Part shown: positions 27,736 through 35,897 of the stretch, piece by piece
Layout: every line of letters starts with the position of its first letter
Numbering within the stretch: the first letter of the stretch is position 1
Origin: Candidatus Zixiibacteriota bacterium
GTDB taxonomy: Bacteria > Zixibacteria > MSB-5A5 > GN15 > JAAZOE01
NCBI GenBank assembly: GCA_023138975.1
Contig: JAGLON010000033.1
Coordinates: 1-64,000, forward strand
Direction: 5' to 3'
Length of the DNA: 64,000 nt
The notes under the pieces: generated by a model
Told to the model about the DNA's origin: nothing
The model's input: the letters and a program-made list of their open reading frames with translations, nothing else
Database searches by the model: none
Made by a program: the position numbers and the translations under genes

Positions 27736-29166
27736 ATGAACGCACACAAAAACTCTTTCATTGTTCTATCATCATTGATGTGTTTGTTTTTATTTGCATC
27801 GATTTCAGCTCAACCCGTCGAAATTGATAATCAAATAGTCGTAGTTACCAAGAAAAACTGCAATCCTGAGAATATTTGGGGGACCGGTAAGGCTACTGTT
27901 CGAGATAGCATAAAAGGCTGTAATACTTTTTTGATTGATATCAATTCTGATGAATCCGGGGTAAGAGCCTATCTTGACACGTTGGCAAAGAACCCGAGTG
28001 TTGACTATTTAGAGCCAAATTATCAGGTAGAACTTCCAGAAAATTTCCAGATGAGTATTTCGTTTCCGGACGAAGGATGTCCGCCTTTGGTTAAGGGTAC
28101 CAGCCCTCCGGATTTCTTTGGCTTACCGGCTATATATGATCTTGGAACCGAGATGGCTCACGAGTTAACCACTGGTGAAGGTATTATTGTCGCGATTATT
28201 GATAACGGCATAGACCAGAATCACCCGCTTTTTCAACAATCTATCATGCTTCCCGGTAAAGACTTCATCGATATGGATGACGATCCCTCCGATGAGGGAG
28301 GTGATGTATATGGGCATGGGACCTTTGTAACGGGACTTGTATTACTTAACGCCCCCGATTGTGGAATTGTGACCGTTCGGGCATTTAACGGCAATGGTAT
28401 CGGAAGCTCGTTTTCAATTGCTCGAGCCATCCGTTGGGCCGCCAATCATGATGCAGATGTCATTAATATGAGTTTCGGTATGGAGACTGATAGCAAGCTT
28501 GTAAAAAATGCGATAAAGTTTGCAAATAATAAGGAAGTTGCATTAGTCGCCGCAAGTGGTAACGAAGGTTTGACGACACGTATATTCCCGGCAGCATATA
28601 ATACTGTAATTGCAGTGTCGGCTATTGATTCGCTGGAACATCTTGCCGATTTTTCGAATTATGGTGAATACATAGACGTGTGCGCCCCCGGGGTCAATTT
28701 ATACAGTAGCTTAGCCGGTGAATACAATTGGGGTACCTGGAGCGGTACTTCCTTTGCCGCACCGCTTGTTAGTGCGGCCTGTGCATTGACTCTATCTCTG
28801 AATGAAGAGGTGACACCCAATAGAATCGAACGGCATGTCGGACTGACTGCCCGAAGGGTTTTAAGCTGGGGAGAGATAGTTCCTCCCGATTCACAATATG
28901 GCAATGGGTGCATTGATATTTTTGCTGCAGTTAGCCAAATTAATGAACCTGATATTATTCTGTGCGGTGATGCTGATGGCAATGGTGTTGTGAATATGGG
29001 GGATGTTCAATATATTGTCCGTTATGTATTTAAAAGCGGATCGCAGCCTTCTTCAATGAGCGCCGCCGACGTTAATTGTGATTTCCATGTAAATGAAGCG
29101 GATGCGACATTTTTATTGAATTTCTTGTTAAAAGGAGGTCCGCAGCCCTGTTGCTGGGCCAGATAA
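27736..29166 (+). CDS. Exported S8 subtilase with dockerin-like tail
   Basis: A 476-residue secreted serine protease. A signal peptide (about 1-26, ending FASISAQ) precedes a short propeptide (about 30-100) and a peptidase S8 domain with an intact triad: Asp156 in AIIDNGID, His194 in YGHGTFVTG and Ser339 in SGTSFAAP, plus the oxyanion Asn in AASGNEG. The last 70 residues are a dockerin-like pair (CGDADGNGVVNMGDVQYIVR) ending in PCC. It is the fourth gene of the sigma/anti-sigma-like/CHAT operon, 21 bases after the CHAT stop, and is followed by a strong terminator. It would act outside the cytoplasm, perhaps as an effector or signal-sensing arm of the system. Confidence 0.92.
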   Translation: MNAHKNSFIVLSSLMCLFLFASISAQPVEIDNQIVVVTKKNCNPENIWGTGKATVRDSIKGCNTFLIDINSDESGVRAYLDTLAKNPSVDYLEPNYQVELPENFQMSISFPDEGCPPLVKGTSPPDFFGLPAIYDLGTEMAHELTTGEGIIVAIIDNGIDQNHPLFQQSIMLPGKDFIDMDDDPSDEGGDVYGHGTFVTGLVLLNAPDCGIVTVRAFNGNGIGSSFSIARAIRWAANHDADVINMSFGMETDSKLVKNAIKFANNKEVALVAASGNEGLTTRIFPAAYNTVIAVSAIDSLEHLADFSNYGEYIDVCAPGVNLYSSLAGEYNWGTWSGTSFAAPLVSAACALTLSLNEEVTPNRIERHVGLTARRVLSWGEIVPPDSQYGNGCIDIFAAVSQINEPDIILCGDADGNGVVNMGDVQYIVRYVFKSGSQPSSMSAADVNCDFHVNEADATFLLNFLLKGGPQPCCWAR

Positions 29167-29190
29167 AAGCTTTTACAGAAAAATGTATTT

Positions 29191-29239
29191 ATACCCCCTT
29201 ATTTAGATGATTATTTTTAATTTAGGGGGTATTTTTTTT
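29191..29239 (+). terminator. Rho-independent terminator after the subtilase operon
   Basis: ATACCCCCT and AGGGGGTAT form a 9-bp stem with an AT-rich loop, followed at once by a run of eight T. It sits 24 bases after the dockerin-subtilase stop. Confidence 0.8.
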
Positions 29240-29314
29240 GTATTTAGATTATACCATTTATTGGAGTTGCCACATATCTTGTGGCGTTCTTCCGACTCTT
29301 GAAGCGCAGTGCTG

Positions 29315-29345
29315 GGGGTGGGACGGCAATCCCGCCCCTGTTTTT
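29315..29345 (+). repeat. GC-rich hairpin with T-run, shared with 34546
   Basis: GGGGTGGGA pairs with TCCCGCCCC over nine positions (one wobble) and is followed by TGTTTTT. The 20 bases GCAATCCCGCCCCTGTTTTT recur exactly at 34546-34565. It looks like a terminator but follows another terminator and no gene, so it may be a dispersed repeat. Confidence 0.5.
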
Positions 29346-29569
29346 ATTGAATCAAGTAAAATTCAGAATTTTCCGAAAACACATAAACATTAGGAAAGAT
29401 AAAGCTTTTCGGTATTTATTAGTGTCTATTCGCATACCTTTTAGCATGGGGCTATCTACATATACACGCGTTTTAAAAAACTTACTATTTTATCAAAAGG
29501 GGAGGACCTTACTAATTGACGGTTTAACCCTCACGTAAACCCTTTTCCATATTACCATCTGGAGGATTC

Positions 29570-32500
29570 ATGAAAAAGATAGGATCTTATGCATTTCTAT
29601 TTATCTTTGTATTATCTTCTTTTGCTTTCGCGGTCGATCAGCTTGATGTTGATCCGGCCAAATTTATTAAAGGACAAACATTTATAGGGCACGTCCCGGA
29701 TCGGTTTATCGTCGTTCTTAAGGATGATGTTGTGGTCGATCACGGAAAAGATATTTCTACCGACCTGGCTTTATCAGACCGATCGGATTTTTCCGCTTTG
29801 GCTCAACAGTTTCAGGTGATAAAACTTCAGCCGCAATTTCCGGGAACAGACCGGGGAGCTTTTGCGTCATCTGATGAAGCGCAGAATTTATCCCGGCATT
29901 ACAAAATTACTATTTCGGAAGGAACGCTCGAAGAGGCCATGGAGGCCTATGCGGGACTACCTGAAGTTGACCATGTCGAACCGATTAGTGTTCACATGCT
30001 AAAGGCGACCCCGAATGATGGGTATTATGACTCTTATCAGTGGCACTATTACGATACCCACGGAATTGATGCTGATCTTGCCTGGGATTCACAAACCGGT
30101 GATGCGACCGTTGTCGTCGGTGTCCTGGACACAGGCGTAAAGTATGATCACGGGGATCTGGGGGGTAGTAACCCTCCGGGACCGAATGATGCCAGTACAA
30201 ACGGAAATATCTGGGTAAACAGTGCTGAGACTCCCGGTAATGGAATTGATGACGACGGCAATGGATATACCGATGATATCATTGGATGGGATTTTGTAGA
30301 TCGCACCGATTGGTATAGTTATGATTGCCTTGATCCTGATTGTGGAACAGCAGATAATGATCCATTTGACCACAATGGTCATGGAACACATGTCGCCGGC
30401 ACAATTGCCGCGATTACCAATAACGGCTATGCTGTGGCCGGTATCGCTGGTGGATATGGTGATGGTACATTCGCTGGCACTAATGCCACAGGTGTCAAAA
30501 TCGTCCCATGCCGAATCGGATATACGCTTTTATACCAGGGACAGGATGTTGGGGTCGTAATTATGGACTATGTCGCCGAGGCGATGTATTACATGGGCAA
30601 CCTCAAGCAGTCCGGTGTCAATGTTGCCGCGATTAACTGTTCCTTTGGTTCGTCCAACGATGGCGGCCTTGGTGCCGCGGCCGATTTCCTGATTGCGCAG
30701 GATGTTATGGTCATTGTTGCGGCCGGTAACAGTAACTCGAGTAGTGCAGATTATCTCGGTTCACGAACTGACTGTATGGATGTCGGCGCTACCGACCAGA
30801 GTGGCGATGTGGCCAGTTTCTCCAATTATGGTACTTGGGTAGATATTGCGGCACCGGGCGTTAGCATTATGAGCACGACGACCGATCCTGCTGACCCGAC
30901 TGGAGATTATGTAGCTCAGTTTGATGGAACATCAATGTCATGCCCGCACGTTGTTGGTGTCGCGGCTATGCTTGAATCAAAAGATGCCTCACTCAGTGCT
31001 GCCGATAAATGGAATCTGATGGTTGATAATACTACTCCCTATACCGGCAGTAAATATGTCGGAACAGGTATTGTCAATGTTAAGGATGCTCTGGATGCGA
31101 CCGGAACAAACGAAAATCCGCCGGTAGCTGCCTTTGTTGGTTCACCGACTTCAGGTGAATATCCGCTGACAGTTAATTTCACTGATCAGTCGACCAATAC
31201 TCCGACTTCATGGAGTTGGAACTTTGGGGATGGAGTAGGGACCTCTACGGCTCAGAATCCAAACTATACTTATACTTCTGCGGGAACCTACACGGTCTCC
31301 CTGACGGCAACTAATGCCTATGGGTCTGATGTTGAAACCAAGACTAACTATATCACTGTGACGTCTCCGCCTCCGCCGGTAGCGGCCTTTGTCGGTTCAC
31401 CGACATCGGGTGATTATCCTCTGACGGTTGATTTTACCGATCAGTCGACCAATACACCGACTTCATGGAGTTGGAACTTTGGTGATGGAGTAGGGACTTC
31501 AACAGCTCAAAATCCGTCCTATACTTATACTGCGGCGGGAACCTACACGGTATCTCTGACAGCAACCAATGCCTATGGTTCTGATGTTGAGACCAAGACA
31601 GATTATATCACCGTAACGGCTCCGGCTCCGCCAGTCGCCAATTTCAGCGGTTCACCGACTTCGGGCGAATACCCGCTGACGGTTAACTTTACTGATCTGT
31701 CGAGCGGTTCTCCAACGACTTGGAGTTGGGACTTTGGTGACGGAGTGGGAACATCAACAGCTCAAAATCCGTCATATGTTTATGATGCGGTAGGGACTTA
31801 TACCGTGACTCTGACTGTTTCAAATACGTTTGGATCAGATGCGGAGACCAAGTTAGATTATATTACTGTTACCGAACCCGGTGTTTCGACAGGTGCTAAT
31901 GCACTTTCAGATATTCCAGTAACAGGATCTGTAACTGGTAGCTATGCAAATACATACAGTAGTGATAACGTCTATGAAGTCATCACTGAAGTGGCCTATA
32001 CGGGGCACCCGCGTAAGACATATAGTTATCTTGAGCATAAGTGGGATTTCAATGTCCCGGGCGGGTCCGATGTGGTATTTTATGTTGAAGCATATCGCCC
32101 TACCAATAGTGACGGTGATAATTTCAGCTTCGCGTACTCGACAGATGGAGCAAATTATACAACTCTGATTACTGTCGCCAGCGCTACCGAGCAGACCTAC
32201 TCGGCTGCATTACCAGGTGGAACGAGTGGCACAGTATATATTCGTGTCCTTGATTCTGATCGAAATTGGGGTAACCTGTCAAATGATGCAATATATATCG
32301 ATGACATGTATATCGAATACAGTAGTTCACCTCAGCCGCCGGTTGCTAATTTTGCCGGTACACCGACTGCCGGATATGCTCCGCTAACAGTCAATTTCAC
32401 TGACCTGTCGACCAATGCTCCGGACTCATGGACCTGGGACTTTGGTGATGGTTCCGGTACATCTACGCTACAGAACCCGTCATATGTCTATGATGCTGTC

Positions 32501-33223
32501 GGCACCTACACAGTCAGTCTGACGGTGAGTAATGCGTATGGTTCTGACTCGGAAATTAAAACCGGATACATTACGGTTTCGGAGCAGGGTACAGCGACGA
32601 TGCATGTTGGAGCTATGACAGTTGGCCGGGCAAAGGCTGGACCTAATTATTTTGGTTCATGTACGGTTACTATTGAAGATGATAACAGTCTTCCTGTTTC
32701 CGGTGCAACGGTATATGTAACGGCTACAGGATCCACCGGGGGCAGTTACAATGGCGTCACAGGAACCGATGGAACTGTTACATTCCGGACCTCAACCGGA
32801 TTGAAAAAACCGATCGGTGAATGGTGTTTTGAAGTTACTGATGTCACTCATGCAACTAATTCATATGAGTCAGCATCAAACGTAGCGACCTACACCTGTG
32901 AAAGTGGTATTGTTTACGGTGAAAACGGTGAAGTTATCGCTGTTAATCCGAACTTGCCATCCGAGTTTTCTCTGTTGCAAAACCATCCGAATCCGTTTAA
33001 CCCGGTAACGACTATTGCATTTACATTACCGGAAGCAATGTATGTTAGACTTGATGTGTTCAATATTATGGGCCAGCGAGTTACTACACTGGTAGACGGA
33101 GTCAAGGAAGCAGGATATCATTCTGTTTCGTGGGGTGGCGGCAACGTAGCCAGTGGAGTTTATTTCTATAAAATTCAGGCTGGTGTGAATTCGGAAACAA
33201 GAAAAATGGTACTTATGAAATAA
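29570..33223 (+). CDS. Exported S8 subtilase with PKD repeats and sorting domain
   Basis: A 1217-residue secreted serine protease. After a signal peptide (about 1-21) and an I9-like propeptide (about 45-145), the S8 domain carries Asp187 (GVLDTGVK), His271 (NGHGTHVAG) and Ser455 (GTSMSCPH). Three consecutive PKD domains (about 517-765, FGDGVGTSTAQNP repeated) precede a jelly-roll-like domain (about 770-920), a fourth PKD (about 923-1005) and an Ig-like domain. The C-terminus (NHPNPFNPVTTI ... ETRKMVLMK) is a FlgD-like/type IX-type sorting domain, unlike the dockerin on the neighbouring subtilase. GGAGG is seven bases upstream of the ATG. Likely a large surface-attached protease; substrate unknown. 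Confidence 0.93.
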   Translation: MKKIGSYAFLFIFVLSSFAFAVDQLDVDPAKFIKGQTFIGHVPDRFIVVLKDDVVVDHGKDISTDLALSDRSDFSALAQQFQVIKLQPQFPGTDRGAFASSDEAQNLSRHYKITISEGTLEEAMEAYAGLPEVDHVEPISVHMLKATPNDGYYDSYQWHYYDTHGIDADLAWDSQTGDATVVVGVLDTGVKYDHGDLGGSNPPGPNDASTNGNIWVNSAETPGNGIDDDGNGYTDDIIGWDFVDRTDWYSYDCLDPDCGTADNDPFDHNGHGTHVAGTIAAITNNGYAVAGIAGGYGDGTFAGTNATGVKIVPCRIGYTLLYQGQDVGVVIMDYVAEAMYYMGNLKQSGVNVAAINCSFGSSNDGGLGAAADFLIAQDVMVIVAAGNSNSSSADYLGSRTDCMDVGATDQSGDVASFSNYGTWVDIAAPGVSIMSTTTDPADPTGDYVAQFDGTSMSCPHVVGVAAMLESKDASLSAADKWNLMVDNTTPYTGSKYVGTGIVNVKDALDATGTNENPPVAAFVGSPTSGEYPLTVNFTDQSTNTPTSWSWNFGDGVGTSTAQNPNYTYTSAGTYTVSLTATNAYGSDVETKTNYITVTSPPPPVAAFVGSPTSGDYPLTVDFTDQSTNTPTSWSWNFGDGVGTSTAQNPSYTYTAAGTYTVSLTATNAYGSDVETKTDYITVTAPAPPVANFSGSPTSGEYPLTVNFTDLSSGSPTTWSWDFGDGVGTSTAQNPSYVYDAVGTYTVTLTVSNTFGSDAETKLDYITVTEPGVSTGANALSDIPVTGSVTGSYANTYSSDNVYEVITEVAYTGHPRKTYSYLEHKWDFNVPGGSDVVFYVEAYRPTNSDGDNFSFAYSTDGANYTTLITVASATEQTYSAALPGGTSGTVYIRVLDSDRNWGNLSNDAIYIDDMYIEYSSSPQPPVANFAGTPTAGYAPLTVNFTDLSTNAPDSWTWDFGDGSGTSTLQNPSYVYDAVGTYTVSLTVSNAYGSDSEIKTGYITVSEQGTATMHVGAMTVGRAKAGPNYFGSCTVTIEDDNSLPVSGATVYVTATGSTGGSYNGVTGTDGTVTFRTSTGLKKPIGEWCFEVTDVTHATNSYESASNVATYTCESGIVYGENGEVIAVNPNLPSEFSLLQNHPNPFNPVTTIAFTLPEAMYVRLDVFNIMGQRVTTLVDGVKEAGYHSVSWGGGNVASGVYFYKIQAGVNSETRKMVLMK
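31120..31865 (+). repeat. Tandem PKD-coding repeats, period about 255 bp
   Basis: Three successive units starting near 31120, 31375 and 31629 encode PKD domains that remain closely similar at the DNA level (for example GGTTCACCGACTTCAGG versus GGTTCACCGACATCGGG). A fourth, more diverged unit begins near 32338 after an inserted domain. The similarity suggests recent internal duplication. Confidence 0.8.
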
Positions 33224-33785
33224 GAAAGACCTCACTTTATCCTACGCCATGAGAGAAAATTAGTATCTCGCTCAAACGCCCGGTAATCAATTACCGGGCG
33301 TTTTAATATAAGTAATGCTTTCCAGACAGTTTTTATGATAGTTTGGTGTTATAAGAGTTTTTGTACCAGTTAATTGTAAGCTAATTTTAGATTGCATATA
33401 AGGTTGTGTTACCTGTTGCCAACGGGAAACCGCAGGAAGTTTTTTTATCGTGAGAGTGTCTGCCAAAACGGCGGTTAATTGTTTGTAACTTTATAATAGT
33501 TAAGTGGTTACTAATCAAATAGTCACTTGAGAAAGTGTTAATATCTCTGTTATCTTCTATTATTTTGTGTTATTTGAAACAATTGGCATATTAAATATGT
33601 TTAAGACATAAGAAAAAACTTGTATTTTGTAGCAAGAAAATATTGCCAAAATGGCATTTGTAGCGTATAATAACTGTGCCTACAAGTTGGTCGTCCCTAT
33701 TTAGCATCGATAATTATTATTAACTAATGCTAATAATGACCGATACTTTAGTAGGCAGAGAAAAATCTATACCGGAGAGTGTGAC
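33224..33785. other. Intergenic, terminator and AT-rich leader
   Basis: After the subtilase terminator (33275-33305) the gap is AT-rich. It contains small stems such as TGCCA-AAA-TGGCA near 33645 and a GGGAAACCGCAGG stretch near 33424. No ORF or known RNA was recognised. The promoter of the following small-ORF/DUF2335 pair presumably lies at its right end. Confidence 0.5.
33275..33305 (+). terminator. Strong rho-independent terminator
   Basis: A perfect 13-bp stem AACGCCCGGTAAT / ATTACCGGGCGTT with a two-base centre, followed by TTTTAAT, 51 bases after the PKD subtilase stop. Confidence 0.9.
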
Positions 33786-33995
33786 ATGACGGATGTAAGA
33801 AACTCGTCGACATTTAGTCTTTTTGCCAAGCCGTCCTTCATTGAAGGGGTGGCAAGAGTCTTTGACTTTGGCGCGACCTTGCAAGTATACAATTATTCCA
33901 ATCGTCCTGATAGAAAAGCCTTGCGCAATGATTGGGAAGCTGTCGGGGATGCTTTAAGGGAGTCTATTAAAAAGTATGGGAAAGAAAAGCGGTAA
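33786..33995 (+). CDS. Small conserved protein upstream of DUF2335 gene
   Basis: A 69-residue soluble protein (FAKPSFIEGVARVFDFGATL ... LRNDWEAVGDALRESI). Small proteins of this pattern are, from memory, recurrent partners encoded just before DUF2335 membrane proteins. GGAGAG lies seven bases before the ATG. Its last 20 bases overlap the start of the DUF2335 gene, implying coupled expression. No domain of known function is visible; an antitoxin or regulator role is only a possibility. Confidence 0.75.
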   Translation: MTDVRNSSTFSLFAKPSFIEGVARVFDFGATLQVYNYSNRPDRKALRNDWEAVGDALRESIKKYGKEKR

Positions 33996-34488
33996 AAAAA
34001 GAACCCAGAAACACCCATTACAGAAAAATACCTATAATAACCAACAACCTCCCAACCAAAAGAATCAAGAGATATCAATTCTAAAAGAAGAATATAGCGG
34101 TATTCTTCCGCTTCCATCTCATTTACTTCAATATGAACAAGTAATTCCTGGTGCCGCCGATCGAATAATTTGCATGGCAGAAAATCAAATGAAACACCGG
34201 TTTGGCATGGAAGATAAGGTGATTAGTTCGGATACATGTAACGCTAAAAGAGGTGTGGTTTTTGCGTTTATTATTTGTGTCTTAGCCCTAACAATCGGTG
34301 GGTATTTAATCAGTATAGACAAAGCTATTTCAGGTGGCTTATTCGCTGGAACTATTGTTGTTACCCTTGTAGGGACTTTTATATATGGAACTAATCAGCG
34401 CCGCCAAGAGAGGGAGAGCCGTCAAGAAAGGGAGAATCATCAGGAGGGGGCCGGCCCTCAAGATGAAGATTCGCATGTGACAAAATAG
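33976..34488 (+). CDS. DUF2335 family membrane protein
   Basis: A 170-residue protein. A basic, Gln/Asn-rich N-terminus (about 1-40) is followed by the DUF2335 signature (YSGILPLPSHLLQYEQVIPG ... AADRIICMAENQMKHR), two transmembrane helices (about 94-114 and 118-138) and a charged RQERE-rich tail. Family function is unknown; members are patchily distributed and often lie in accessory regions. It overlaps the small upstream ORF by 20 bases. A terminator follows at 34540. Confidence 0.85.
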   Translation: MGKKSGKKRTQKHPLQKNTYNNQQPPNQKNQEISILKEEYSGILPLPSHLLQYEQVIPGAADRIICMAENQMKHRFGMEDKVISSDTCNAKRGVVFAFIICVLALTIGGYLISIDKAISGGLFAGTIVVTLVGTFIYGTNQRRQERESRQERENHQEGAGPQDEDSHVTK

Positions 34489-34539
34489 TCATATTGTCAC
34501 ATTCCAAAACCCGTAACCCATTGATAGATATAGTAAAAT

Positions 34540-34567
34540 AGGGGAGCAATCCCGCCCCTGTTTTTTT
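34540..34567 (+). terminator. Terminator after DUF2335 gene, repeat copy
   Basis: AGGGG pairs with CCCCT around a 10-base loop and is followed by G and seven T. The segment 34546-34565 is identical to 29326-29345, so this terminator belongs to a small repeat family. Confidence 0.65.
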
Positions 34568-34605
34568 GCGAAGAAATTCTCTGGCAAAATACCAACAAAC
34601 GAAAT

Positions 34606-35394
34606 CTAACAGTGAAGCTTACCTCGTAGAGTGATAACAGCTTTACCTGAAAGTAAGACCCGATCTCCCTTCAGCTCCAAAGACAGCTTGCCTCCGCGAG
34701 CTGATGCCTGATAGGCTGACAGCTTTGTCTTGCCGAGTTCGTTTGCCCAGTAGGGAGCAAGGGCGCAGTGAGCCGAGCCGGTAACGGGATCTTCGTTGAT
34801 GCCGTAAAGTGGAGCAAAGAATCGAGACACGAAATCAAAGTCGAACCGAGACCTACCCGAAACAGCTACACCTCGGACCGGGAGTCTTCCCAGTAGATTA
34901 AAGTCCGGATTGACATCTTTGACGATTTCATCCGAAGAGACAATTACCATGTAATCCTCGCCAGCCTTGGCAACATATTGTGCCTGGACTCCAAGGGATT
35001 CGAGCAATCCGTCGGGGGGAGAGCAGGGTACCGATTTGATCGCCGGGAAATCCAGCTCAATAAAACCGTCAACATAAGAAGCTTTCAGTTCACCACTCTT
35101 AGTTAGAAATGACACCGGTTTGGATTTGTCGACTAGATTATCACTAAACAACACAAAAGCCGAGGCGAGAGTCGCATGGCCGCACAGATTGACCTCAGAA
35201 GCAGGTGTAAACCACCTGAGGTTATAGCCGGTATCTGTGGGATACAAGAAAGCAGTTTCAGAGAGATTCATTTCCATTGCTACAGCCTGCATCCAGTCTT
35301 CAGAGGCAGGTTTATCGAGCAGGCAAACCGCAGCCGGGTTGCCAGTGAATGGTTGATCTGCAAATGCGTCAACTTGAATTATAGAATGAGTCAT
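34606..35394 (-). CDS. PhzF family isomerase-like protein
   Basis: A 262-residue protein with the two-fold hot-dog-like repeat of the PhzF/diaminopimelate-epimerase fold. Key stretches are QVDAFADQPFTGNPAAVC, NLSETAFL (the catalytic Glu of PhzF-type enzymes) and LCGHATLASAFVLF, with the second-half DPVTGSAHCALAPYW. PhzF itself isomerises DHHA in phenazine synthesis, but no phenazine genes are nearby and most family members act on unknown small metabolites. It is monocistronic, transcribed away from the sigma-54 activator. Confidence 0.93.
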   Translation of the reverse strand: MTHSIIQVDAFADQPFTGNPAAVCLLDKPASEDWMQAVAMEMNLSETAFLYPTDTGYNLRWFTPASEVNLCGHATLASAFVLFSDNLVDKSKPVSFLTKSGELKASYVDGFIELDFPAIKSVPCSPPDGLLESLGVQAQYVAKAGEDYMVIVSSDEIVKDVNPDFNLLGRLPVRGVAVSGRSRFDFDFVSRFFAPLYGINEDPVTGSAHCALAPYWANELGKTKLSAYQASARGGKLSLELKGDRVLLSGKAVITLRGKLHC

Positions 35395-35498
35395 ATGACC
35401 TCACATAACGATTAAAATGCCAGGAGCAAATTTGGTGTTATATAGTATAATTGTAAGCTATATTTGAGTAAAGTAGATTCTTTGGTGAGCTACGCAAT

Positions 35499-35527
35499 AA
35501 AAAAAGGGTCAGGTCGTGACCTAACCC
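35499..35527 (-). terminator. Hairpin with T-run on minus strand
   Basis: GGGT-c-AGGTC-gt-GACCT-a-ACCC is a nested hairpin. Read on the minus strand it is followed by seven T. No minus-strand gene lies upstream of it, so it would block antisense read-through toward the phzF-like gene. Confidence 0.5.
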
Positions 35528-35760
35528 CTCTACTAGCCCCCATTCAACTTATGGTTTGTGAACTAAATCCTTTTAATTCATTCTCCAGTTAGTAATAAGC
35601 AATCATTATGCCAACTGTTCAGTTTTTGCGCACAATAGTTAATCTGTTGTCTGTCAATCTGATACAAAAAGCCACTAACGAGAGATGTCGTCAGGTGGGG
35701 TTAGTTGAGGCCTTTTTATGAAAATGTATGGGTCATTTAGCCTCTTTTTTTGATTTTTTC

Positions 35761-35790
35761 TTGACTTATGACAGTGTTAAGTCGTAGATT
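35761..35790 (+). promoter_or_regulatory. Possible sigma-70-type promoter
   Basis: TTGACT, an 18-base spacer and TAGATT lie about 110 bases before the sigma-54 activator start. The match is by eye and the organism's promoter consensus is unknown. Confidence 0.3.
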
Positions 35791-35897
35791 ATTGAGAGCT
35801 AAGAGTGTTTTTTTATGATTGCGCCCAATTGCCGGAAGATTCCGAACTTGTTTTAGAATTATTGACGGGGAATAATTATTCAATACGGGATCTGTAG

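Larger units (their letters stand above)
29167..29569. other. Intergenic with two hairpins
   Basis: No gene is supported; the 85-codon ORF at 29281-29538 looks random. The gap holds an operon-end terminator at 29191-29239 and a second GC-rich hairpin at 29315-29345 that shares 20 bases with 34546-34565. Confidence 0.55.
35395..35897. other. Divergent intergenic region
   Basis: This 503-bp gap lies between the divergent phzF-like and sigma-54 activator genes. It contains a hairpin with an A-run (35499-35527) and a possible promoter (35761-35790). No ORF is supported. Confidence 0.55.

Noticed and set aside
23746-29166. Type III-E CRISPR locus
   Set aside because: The sigma/CHAT arrangement recalls it, but no gRAMP, Cas1/Cas2 or repeat array is present in the window.
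29281-29538. 85-codon plus-strand ORF
   Set aside because: Starts at a non-ATG codon without ribosome-binding site and runs through the GC-rich hairpin.
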